A stretch of DNA of 19,474 nt from Mariaggregatimicrobium sp964498785. GTDB lineage: Bacteria; Zhuqueibacterota; Zhuqueibacteria; Thermofontimicrobiales; Thiofontviventaceae. The DNA lies in contig CAZCJL010000118.1 of assembly GCA_964498785.1 (NCBI GenBank), positions 1 to 19,474 on the forward strand, in the 5' to 3' direction. Position 1 is the first letter of the stretch. Every line of letters starts with the position of its first letter. The notes beneath the pieces are model-generated. The model saw nothing but the letters and a program-made list of their open reading frames with translations. It had not been told where the DNA came from and made no database searches. This document shows, piece by piece, positions 1-5,918 of the stretch. Position numbers and translations under genes: made by a program.

Positions 1-51
1 TAAAGAGAATCCGAAAGCTTTGATGCACACCATCAATTATTGAATGGATAC
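1..51. repeat. Left copy of a 51-bp perfect inverted repeat at the window ends
   Basis: Bases 1-51 are the exact reverse complement of 19421-19471. The repeat contains a small hairpin: TTGATG at 20-25 pairs with CATCAA at 31-36 around a CACAC loop. It also holds an imperfect palindrome, CCATCAA/TTGATGG-like, at 31-48. Beyond base 51 weak similarity to the other copy continues after a 3-bp indel (ATTTTG-TATCC against ATTTTGACGTATCC on the matching strand), so the homology may be longer than the perfect core. It could be the end of a mobile element, a dispersed genomic repeat, or a repeat at which an assembly broke. Confidence 0.9.
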
Positions 52-346
52 AAAATTTTAGTTTAATAAAAAAAATAATTTGTTCTTCTTTTTGATCTTG
101 CACCCTCGTATATGAAAAGTAAAATTAAATATAATCTAAAATTCTAAAATGAATTCTATTTTATTTAATTATAAAAGCGCAACGACATTTAACAAGTTGT
201 AACCATTCAACAACATCAGCTCTTTGATATTGCCGTCATATATTTTTGGATCTTCTTTTGATCTGTTCTACCTTTGCAGTAACGTACTCTCCACGATATT
301 AACCTTATTCCCGTATTCACAATCAATGAAGGGACAAGCTTGATGA
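52..346. other. AT-rich non-coding stretch
   Basis: I see no convincing gene here. Bases 120-175 are almost entirely A/T. From about 215 to 343 a plus-strand frame in phase with the transporter remnant downstream stays open, then ends at TGA TGA (341-346). The translation of this part does not clearly resemble a transporter, so it is only a possible further relic of the same decayed gene. Confidence 0.4.
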
Positions 347-490
347 TGGGGTAGTGTTTTGCTGTTTAGTTTGATCCCTGCACTGCTCAGTGTGATCGCC
401 CTTGATATCATGTTCTTCTACAAATTAGATGAGAAAAATATGAAGGAGATTGAAGCAGAACTAGTAGTAAGACGAAAACCTGCCGAATGA
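347..490 (+). pseudogene. C-terminal remnant of a MelB/GPH-type sugar:cation symporter
   Basis: The frame at 347-490 encodes a hydrophobic segment (SLIPALLSVIALDIMFF) followed by YKLDEKNMKEIEAEL and a short basic tail, then TGA. This is the usual ending of glycoside-pentoside-hexuronide (GPH, MFS superfamily) symporters: a last membrane helix, then a Y-x-L-D-E-K-x-x-x-E-I-E-A-E-L cytoplasmic tail. Only about 47 codons remain. Two in-frame TGA codons lie just upstream at 341-346, there is no start codon or ribosome site, and the other eleven or so helices are absent. The intact ancestor would have imported a sugar or sugar conjugate. The family assignment rests on this tail alone. Confidence 0.55.
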
Positions 491-517
491 GATTTTACAG
501 TCCATTAACTTTTTTTA

Positions 518-546
518 TTGACATTTAAAAAATTGTTTTTTACATT
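518..546 (+). promoter_or_regulatory. Sigma70-type promoter for the phosphodiester glycosidase gene
   Basis: TTGACA at 518-523 (a perfect -35) is followed by a 17-bp A/T spacer and TACATT at 541-546 (-10). It sits 60 bp upstream of the ATG at 606. The leader holds a CACGTG palindrome near 573 and an AGAGCTCT palindrome at 593-600 overlapping the ribosome-binding region. It probably drives both 606-2264 and 2301-3248, since the gap between them has only a ribosome site. Confidence 0.6.
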
Positions 547-605
547 ACAAGACACATTATCACCGACATTGTCACGTGTACTGAATTAATTGAGAGCTCT
601 GAAAG

Positions 606-2264
606 ATGAAAATATTCGCTATCATCATCCTGCTTTTTTTGTGTATAAATTTACTTCCGGCACAATCAATTACCTGGATTAAGCAGGAGAACAATGCCCT
701 GCCTGACGGTGTAACGCTTTACAAAGGCACGAGGACGTCGCCAAAGCTACAGGCGTTTTACCTCGATGCTGACCTGAATAACCCGGCGCTTGCAGTCCGG
801 CCCTATCTTGTCGGCCAGAGCACAAAAGTACCGGATATTGTCGAAAAGGTCGGAGCTTATGCTGCGATTAATGGGGGCTACTTTGGTGGTTCAACGTCGT
901 ATTCATCCGTAATTTATCCCGGGGAAATCAAGGCGAGAAATGTCGCTGGCGTAACCCGTAATAGTCAATCCTATCCGGTGATACGAAGCCTGTTCAGTGT
1001 GGATACATTGAATCAGCTTTCCATCGACTGGATCTATCACTTTGATAATTCGCTCGATGGCCTGTATAGTTTTGATGCGCCGATACCGTATAATTATAAC
1101 GATCCCACACCACAGCCAGCGCCGATAAAAAATAATGGTCAGAAATTTTCCCGTGTGTTGGTGGGAATTGGCGGTGGTCCGACGCTGGTGAAGAGCGATA
1201 CTGCCTGTATTACCTATAACGAAGAAATTTTCTGGGGATCCGGCGTGGGCTACGATAATCGCGATCCGCGGACAGCCGTCGGTTATACAGCGGATAATCA
1301 CGTGATTATGTTTGTCGCAGATGGCAGGCAGGGCAGCATCAGCGAAGGTGTTAGCCTGACCGAGCTTGCGGAAATAATGATCAATTTAGGATGTGTGGAA
1401 GCCATGAACCTGGACGGCGGCGGATCAACGCAAATGGCCATCGGTGGTAGTTACATGAATTCTCCCTCGGAACAGCGGGCTGTGCCCTCTGTTTTGGCGA
1501 TTACGCACTATGATTCTCTCGGCCTGCCTAAAGAGCCGTTGTTTGAAAAAATAATCGATACCGGCGATACGGCGCATTGCGAGCTGACAGGAGATGGCTG
1601 GTTTGAAACGGCAAACGCCGGATTTTGGGGTGAAACTCCGTCAATGCTCAATCAAAAAGGACCCGGTGACGCGTGTGCAATTTTTACCCCTCAATTACCA
1701 ACCGCCGGAACATACGATGTTTTCGGATGGTGGGTCGCTGCCTCTAATCGGTGCACTGATACTCCGTTTATTTTTCACCACAAGAACGGAATTGATACCG
1801 TTCGCATAAATCAGGTTAACAACGGCTCGACCTGGTCGTTAGCAGGGACTTATGAATTCAGCGGCGATATTTCTGCCGCCGTGATTATTTCCGAAGCCGC
1901 GACAGGCGGAACATACATTGTTGCGGATGCGATTAAATTTGTCACGTATGATACGACAATGTCAACGGATATAGATGCACGAAACTCCGTTGCTCAGGCT
2001 GCATCATTTGAATTATTACAGAATTTTCCCAATCCATTCAATCCGAAAACGATCATTCGATACAAACTTTCCGCACCCGGCAAAGTGAATTTACATATTT
2101 TCAATACGCTGGGGCAAAAAGTGACCACGCTGATTTCGGAAAGACAATTACCAGGTCTTCATGAAATTGAATGGAATGCTGCCAATTTTCCAACTGGCGT
2201 TTATCATGCCAATCTGCAAACAGAATTCGGAACACAAACGAAAAAGGTGATATTACTGAAATAA
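606..2264 (+). CDS. Secreted phosphodiester glycosidase (NAGPA family) with golvesin-like domain and T9SS tail
   Basis: A 552-residue exported protein. Residues 1-20 form a signal peptide (hydrophobic run, then LLPAQS). Residues about 60-300 match the NAGPA / phosphodiester glycosidase family, which includes the enzyme uncovering mannose-6-phosphate tags and bacterial exopolysaccharide-related homologues. Hallmarks are INGGYFGG (88-95), RTAVGYTADNH (222-232), VADGRQG and LDGGGSTQM (269-277). Residues about 313-447 resemble the golvesin/xanthan-lyase C-terminal carbohydrate-binding-like domain (GTYDVFGWW; ends TYIVADAIKFV). Residues 467-552 are a T9SS type A sorting domain (LLQNFPNPFNP, GLHEIEWNA, TGVYHANL, KKVILLK). 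A GAGAG motif at 592-596 precedes the ATG. The likely role is hydrolysis of a sugar-phosphodiester or related surface glycan bond outside the cell; the substrate cannot be told. It is first in a probable two-gene unit with the SPOR protein. Confidence 0.88.
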   Translation: MKIFAIIILLFLCINLLPAQSITWIKQENNALPDGVTLYKGTRTSPKLQAFYLDADLNNPALAVRPYLVGQSTKVPDIVEKVGAYAAINGGYFGGSTSYSSVIYPGEIKARNVAGVTRNSQSYPVIRSLFSVDTLNQLSIDWIYHFDNSLDGLYSFDAPIPYNYNDPTPQPAPIKNNGQKFSRVLVGIGGGPTLVKSDTACITYNEEIFWGSGVGYDNRDPRTAVGYTADNHVIMFVADGRQGSISEGVSLTELAEIMINLGCVEAMNLDGGGSTQMAIGGSYMNSPSEQRAVPSVLAITHYDSLGLPKEPLFEKIIDTGDTAHCELTGDGWFETANAGFWGETPSMLNQKGPGDACAIFTPQLPTAGTYDVFGWWVAASNRCTDTPFIFHHKNGIDTVRINQVNNGSTWSLAGTYEFSGDISAAVIISEAATGGTYIVADAIKFVTYDTTMSTDIDARNSVAQAASFELLQNFPNPFNPKTIIRYKLSAPGKVNLHIFNTLGQKVTTLISERQLPGLHEIEWNAANFPTGVYHANLQTEFGTQTKKVILLK

Positions 2265-2300
2265 ATTCGTGTCAACTTTAACAAGTTCAGGAGATACGGA

Positions 2301-3248
2301 ATGAAATACCCCTGGTTTATTAACACTCTGGTAATTTCGCTGATTATTATCTGGCTGCCATCAACATTATTCTCTCAAACGGAAAATGATGCTTCAAAAT
2401 TTAAAAACATGTACCGGGTTCAAATATGCGCGACAACGGATAAAAACGCCGCGATTGAACAGAAGCAAATCGCGGAGGAGAAATTTAATATTTCGGGGTA
2501 TCTGATTTATGAAGAACCCTTTTTCAAGGCTCGTCTGGGTGATTTTTCATCAGTGCAAGATGCAAAGGCTTTTCGATTAAAAGTAATCAGATCGGGCTAC
2601 GCCGGCGCATGGATTGTCAAATCGAATTCCGCAGCGATCCCGGCGTCTCAGGCGGCGGAGGAAAAGAAAGCGTCGCTGGCTGATAATCCTTTAACGCAAG
2701 AAGAAATTTCCAGCGCAAGTACGGATTCAGAAATCGTCGCTTCAAATGACAATTTGATTCCGGAAAAACCGGAAAATGAAATGAAATCAGCTCTTAAGCC
2801 AATCGAAGTAAAGCCCAAAACAGAATCCGCGCTGGAAGCAGAAACAAAAGCAAGCAAGGAACGAAAGTCAGTCTGGGCTTCGATATTTTTATTTATTTTT
2901 GGACTTGGCGCTCTTGTATCCCTCTTTCTTTTAATTCGTGATTTATATTGGCAGGGCGATGGATTGGCTGCTTCATTTCATATCTTTTTGGCGGGCTTCT
3001 ATTTAGGTCTTGCTTTTATTATCATGAAATATTGGCTGATATCCGGCTGGGCATATAAATTACAGGGAGCTCCGCTTTATATTATCTGGTTTCTGATTAT
3101 ATTATGCAGTGTTATGGTAATTTTTCGACCCGAATTTATCTACGACACAAAAACATGCAGCATGTGTGGCAGAAAATTTAAAACAGCCAATTTCTGCCCG
3201 CATTGTGATTATCCCCCCAGCGAAATACGACGACCAAATTATATGTGA
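2301..3248 (+). CDS. SPOR-domain protein with three TM helices and a C-terminal zinc ribbon
   Basis: A 315-residue membrane protein of unusual architecture. Residues 1-25 look like a cleavable signal peptide (LPSTLFSQ). Residues about 36-107 form a SPOR-like domain (MYRVQICATTDKNAAIEQ, then FKARLGDFSSVQDAKAF), a fold that in other proteins binds denuded peptidoglycan glycan strands. Residues 108-188 are a low-complexity acidic/alanine linker. TM helices fall at about 191-213, 224-245 and 257-276. A zinc ribbon follows at 286-302 with C286-x2-C289 and C299-x2-C302. If the signal peptide is cleaved, SPOR is periplasmic and the zinc ribbon cytoplasmic. The ribosome site AGGAG is at 2289-2293. 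The gene lies 36 bp after the glycosidase and just before a terminator, so it is probably co-transcribed with it. A cell-wall sensing or anchoring role is inference. Confidence 0.8.
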   Translation: MKYPWFINTLVISLIIIWLPSTLFSQTENDASKFKNMYRVQICATTDKNAAIEQKQIAEEKFNISGYLIYEEPFFKARLGDFSSVQDAKAFRLKVIRSGYAGAWIVKSNSAAIPASQAAEEKKASLADNPLTQEEISSASTDSEIVASNDNLIPEKPENEMKSALKPIEVKPKTESALEAETKASKERKSVWASIFLFIFGLGALVSLFLLIRDLYWQGDGLAASFHIFLAGFYLGLAFIIMKYWLISGWAYKLQGAPLYIIWFLIILCSVMVIFRPEFIYDTKTCSMCGRKFKTANFCPHCDYPPSEIRRPNYM

Positions 3249-3249
3249 G

Positions 3250-3276
3250 AAAGAGGCCGCTAAATTGGCCTCTTTT
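3250..3276 (+). terminator. Rho-independent terminator
   Basis: AAAGAGGCC (3250-3258) pairs perfectly with GGCCTCTTT (3267-3275) around an 8-base loop, followed by a short T run. It begins two bases after the stop codon of the SPOR gene and closes the 606-3248 unit. The A-tract on the 5' side could let it work weakly in the other direction. Confidence 0.85.
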
Positions 3277-3571
3277 CTGATTAATTCTAAGTGTATGGTT
3301 TCGTCGTGCTTTCTTTAGTTATTAATAGGCCTATAACTTCAGTCCGATAACTCCCCAGTACGCCCAATAAATAATTTGAAACTATTATTCAGAAAATTTG
3401 ATATAAAATAGTCAACTGCAATTATTAGTAATTAACGTTATCAAAAAGCAATTTATGCTTGCATTTTCTATAATAATTTTTTATATTGTTCTCTTGTTAT
3501 TATTTTGTAACATAATTAAAATCCATTTGAACTTTAAAACAAAAAGTGTCTGCATGAATTTTAGGAGGTGA
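3277..3571. other. Very AT-rich non-coding stretch
   Basis: No gene is visible. Base composition drops sharply here: bases 3421-3480 contain only 11 G/C of 60. A weak promoter-like pair, TTGTTC and TAACAT with a 16-bp spacer near 3490-3516, precedes the strong ribosome site at 3563-3572. This marks the left part of an AT-rich island that extends to about 5867. Confidence 0.4.
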
Positions 3572-3688
3572 TTGAACAAAAAATTGTTATTATCTCTCTA
3601 AGCACTTCTATATTTAACTACCTCCTTGTACTGCAATTCAAATAAATTTCGGTCGTTTTTTTTGGTCAATAAAAGACAAAAACGTTAA
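3572..3688 (+). pseudogene. Broken small lipoprotein-like start behind a near-perfect Shine-Dalgarno
   Basis: AGGAGGTGAT at 3563-3572 matches the anti-Shine-Dalgarno over ten bases. A TTG at 3572-3574 then opens a frame reading M-N-K-K-L-L-L-S-L, a TAA stop (3599-3601), then A-L-L-Y-L-T-T-S-L-Y-C-N-S-N-K. Together this resembles a lipoprotein signal peptide with a cysteine near the expected place, interrupted by one nonsense codon. Spacing between the SD and the TTG is too short to be ideal, and the rest of the frame ends at 3688. It is either a decayed lipoprotein gene or a chance pattern beneath a strong ribosome site. Confidence 0.3.
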
Positions 3689-3695
3689 GACAACA

Positions 3696-3788
3696 ATGGG
3701 CTGTATTGATAGATATGGTTGCTTATGTTGTTGTTATGGTATTTGCGTTTTTTTAATATACGCATTTTGCTGTAAAATCTATTGGTAA
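3696..3788 (+). CDS. Possible 30-residue cysteine-rich membrane peptide
   Basis: A short ORF encoding M-G-C-I-D-R-Y-G-C-L-C-C-C-Y-G-I-C-V-F-L, then a hydrophobic end with two more cysteines: eight cysteines in 30 residues. The frame is open upstream to 3618, so the ORF could be the end of a longer decayed frame related to the broken lipoprotein start. No good ribosome site precedes the ATG, and a TGT-rich low-complexity stretch could give this by chance. Not recognised as any known family. Confidence 0.2.
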   Translation: MGCIDRYGCLCCCYGICVFLIYAFCCKIYW

Positions 3789-3853
3789 GTTTTGAAAACA
3801 GTTTTATTTATTAACAATTCGTTGATAACTCAAAAAGCAGAGGGGAATTATTT

Positions 3854-5110
3854 ATGGATACAGAAATTATTAAATCTATTATTGGAGTTATTGGTGCTAT
3901 CGTTTCTGGAATTATTGTTTATGTAGCAAGAGAATCTGTGATTGCTTTTCTTAAGAAATATAAAATACACATTTTGTTCTTGATTATATCGCTCTTAATA
4001 ACATCTATTTATTATTTGCATGTTAGGATTGAGATCCAGAATGACAAAATTAATGATATGAAAGACTCCAATAGCCAAACGGTGAAAAATTATGAAGAAA
4101 GAATATCATTATTTAGAGAAAAAATATCATTATTTGAAGAAAAGGTAAATTATGAAAAAGAAAAATACAATGACGAAAAAGATAAGGCATCTGACATCGC
4201 TTTGGAACGTGATAAATTAGATAAAAAAGTGAATGAAAAAGAACAAGAGCTAAATGATCTAAGTTTAAAATTTGCTGAAATGCAGAAAAATGGGATTGAA
4301 GTTGACTCATTAGAAAAAGTTATTGATGAAAAAAAGGCTGAAATATTGTTATTAAAACAGGAAAAAGCTGAATTAACTAACAAACTTCAAAAGTACAAAA
4401 ACAAAATTAAAAAGTCCGAAGAGAATTTTAAAAAATTAGAAAATGAACTGGCGAAAGTCGAGGAGGACCTTGGCAAAAATGTACCTGATGATAAAAGTAT
4501 CAAAACAAGTGTTGATAGTTTAAGAAAAGTTATAAAAGAAATAAAAAAACAAAAGTTTGAGTTACCTGAAATCAAGCCTGCGCCAGAAAAGGAACTTCCG
4601 AAACCTGTAAAAACTTTTCGCAGTCAGCCAATACCCCTATCAGAAAATGAAGTGACAGAAATGCTTCGCCGTAGCAACTTTTTTGATAGCAGGTGGTACC
4701 GAGAAGGTATTGGTTTCAGGAATGAATTTAGATTAGAAAAAATGAATGAGGAAATAGTTGTTTGTGACTATGCGTCCGGTTTAATGTGGGAGCAGTCAGG
4801 TTCTCCAAGCCTTATGAATTATAATGAAGCGAATAGGTACATAGAAAAACTTAACAATCAAAAATATGCAGGCTTTAATGATTGGCGATTGCCAACCCTT
4901 GAGGAAGCGATGAGTTTAATGGAACGAACAAAATCAGATGATGATTTATGGAATGACCCGGTTTTTAATTCAACACAGCGATTAATTTGGACGTGTGATC
5001 AGGTTCGGGGAGAATCGAGAGCATGGATAATTTTTTTCGATGGGGGATATTGTTATTTCTGTATTCTTGATCATCATAGTTATGTTCGCGCAGTTTGTTC
5101 AATGCAATAA
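3854..5110 (+). CDS. Membrane-anchored coiled-coil protein with C-terminal DUF1566 (Lcl C-terminal) domain
   Basis: A 418-residue protein. Residues 6-25 and 37-55 are hydrophobic segments making a membrane anchor. Residues about 60-235 are a long Lys/Glu-rich coiled coil. Residues 240-262 are a proline-rich linker. Residues about 265-418 form a DUF1566 / Lcl C-terminal domain: LSENEVTEML, the YASGLMWEQSGS core (306-317), AGFNDWRLPTLEEA (339-352), a WTCD motif (379-382) and a final YVRAVCS. This domain is C-type-lectin-like and occurs in surface lectin-like and ligand-binding proteins; no enzyme function is implied. AGAGGGG at 3839-3845 is a good ribosome site. The gene is very AT-rich (bases 4081-4140 have 12 G/C of 60), unlike its neighbours, suggesting transfer. 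It meets the 59-residue gene on the other strand stop-to-stop. Confidence 0.85.
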   Translation: MDTEIIKSIIGVIGAIVSGIIVYVARESVIAFLKKYKIHILFLIISLLITSIYYLHVRIEIQNDKINDMKDSNSQTVKNYEERISLFREKISLFEEKVNYEKEKYNDEKDKASDIALERDKLDKKVNEKEQELNDLSLKFAEMQKNGIEVDSLEKVIDEKKAEILLLKQEKAELTNKLQKYKNKIKKSEENFKKLENELAKVEEDLGKNVPDDKSIKTSVDSLRKVIKEIKKQKFELPEIKPAPEKELPKPVKTFRSQPIPLSENEVTEMLRRSNFFDSRWYREGIGFRNEFRLEKMNEEIVVCDYASGLMWEQSGSPSLMNYNEANRYIEKLNNQKYAGFNDWRLPTLEEAMSLMERTKSDDDLWNDPVFNSTQRLIWTCDQVRGESRAWIIFFDGGYCYFCILDHHSYVRAVCSMQ

Positions 5111-5290
5111 CTAACATCGTGAAACATTTTTGTTATCGATAAGTGATTCAGTCGTTTTATCTTTTTTCAGTTCATCCAGTCTATTATTCAATTTTCTGAG
5201 ATGTAATAATTCTATAATTAAGATAATAACCAGTATAATAATAAAAAAAATCATCAAAATTGTCTTACGTCCTGTCGGTTTTTTGCTCAT
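5111..5290 (-). CDS. 59-residue single-pass membrane protein with short coiled coil
   Basis: The minus-strand frame reads ATG at 5290 to TAG at 5111, 59 residues. The product begins M-S-K-K-P-T-G-R-K-T, then about 18 hydrophobic residues (ILMIFFIIILVIILIIEL) forming one TM helix, then a charged heptad-like segment (LRKLNNRLDELKKDKTTES). The basic N-terminus predicts an N-in orientation with the coiled coil outside the inner membrane. On the coding strand AGAGG lies about 10 bases before the ATG, a proper ribosome site. The stop codon directly abuts that of the DUF1566 gene with zero intervening bases. It is not a recognisable family; the TM-plus-coiled-coil plan echoes the N-terminal half of its convergent neighbour, so the two could interact (inference). 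Confidence 0.65.
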   Translation of the reverse strand: MSKKPTGRKTILMIFFIIILVIILIIELLHLRKLNNRLDELKKDKTTESLIDNKNVSRC

Positions 5291-5412
5291 AAAGCTGTGC
5301 CTCTTGTTGGTACAAAATTTTAATATTTATCTCCGTTGCTTTAGAAATCTTATAATTGGATAGATTGTATATTTGCGGTATATAAATCTTATATATGCCA
5401 TATTTTAAGTTA

Positions 5413-5441
5413 AATTTAACGAAATTACCTATACAAGTCAA
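5413..5441 (-). promoter_or_regulatory. Candidate promoter for the 59-residue membrane protein
   Basis: On the minus strand TTGACT (5441-5436) is followed by a 17-bp spacer and TAAATT (5418-5413). This would give a leader of roughly 115 bases before the ATG at 5290. The -10 matches only four of six consensus bases and the region is AT-rich, so the call is tentative. Confidence 0.35.
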
Positions 5442-5918
5442 GTTATTTAATGAAAGTATAAAATATTTAACAATATCGTAGCAATACAAATTTAAGTGCA
5501 AGAATCATCATTGTGTGCAAATAAAAATTTATACAACGTCCCAATAGACAGACTCTTTATTACTATCCTATTATACCAACAGTTCCCTGTTTACACTAAT
5601 CTTTAGCGCTAATCTCCTGTAATAGAAGTGCTAACTTCACCTGTATCAGCTATAACCTTAAGAATCCCTTGTCTCAAGAACTATCCGCCAAGCGATAGAA
5701 ATCCTTGAAACGTTTTTGCTGTATTTGCCATCCGCACGTATGTTCAAATGAAAGCGAAGCAATTATTTTTTATGTACACCATTTTTTACTTGAATTTAAT
5801 CAAAATGTTAGTATTTTATTATACTGTGTTTTATTCCCGGAGTTACATTATTCGCTGACTGATTTTATTGACAGCTACAAACAACTACAGCTTTTCCCTT
5901 AAGTTAGAGAGTGCAACG
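5442..5918. other. Intergenic stretch upstream of the hybrid regulator
   Basis: No gene is supported. A perfect 10-bp palindrome TTAGCGCTAA lies at 5603-5612, and GAAGT-GCTA-ACTTC forms an inverted repeat at 5625-5638. Either could be a protein-binding site upstream of the regulator gene. A minus-strand frame around 5615-5685 stays open and ends at TAG, reading like a protein tail (GILKVIADTGEVSTSITGD), but it is too short to assign. The regulator's own promoter could not be placed with confidence. Confidence 0.35.

Noticed and set aside
903..1301. 132-codon minus-strand frame inside the phosphodiester glycosidase gene
   Set aside because: Antisense shadow of a gene with clear family motifs; no ribosome site and no recognisable protein features.
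4990..5110. Diversity-generating retroelement target: the DUF1566 domain is lectin-like and such domains serve as variable proteins
   Set aside because: No reverse transcriptase gene, no template repeat similar to the 3' end of this gene, and the last codons are not enriched in the AAC/AAT codons typical of variable regions.
5130..5501. Other frames over and upstream of the 59-residue gene (plus 5130-5363, minus 5265-5501)
   Set aside because: They lack ribosome sites; the plus frame is the mirror of the real minus-strand gene and the minus frame is low-complexity, AT-driven sequence.
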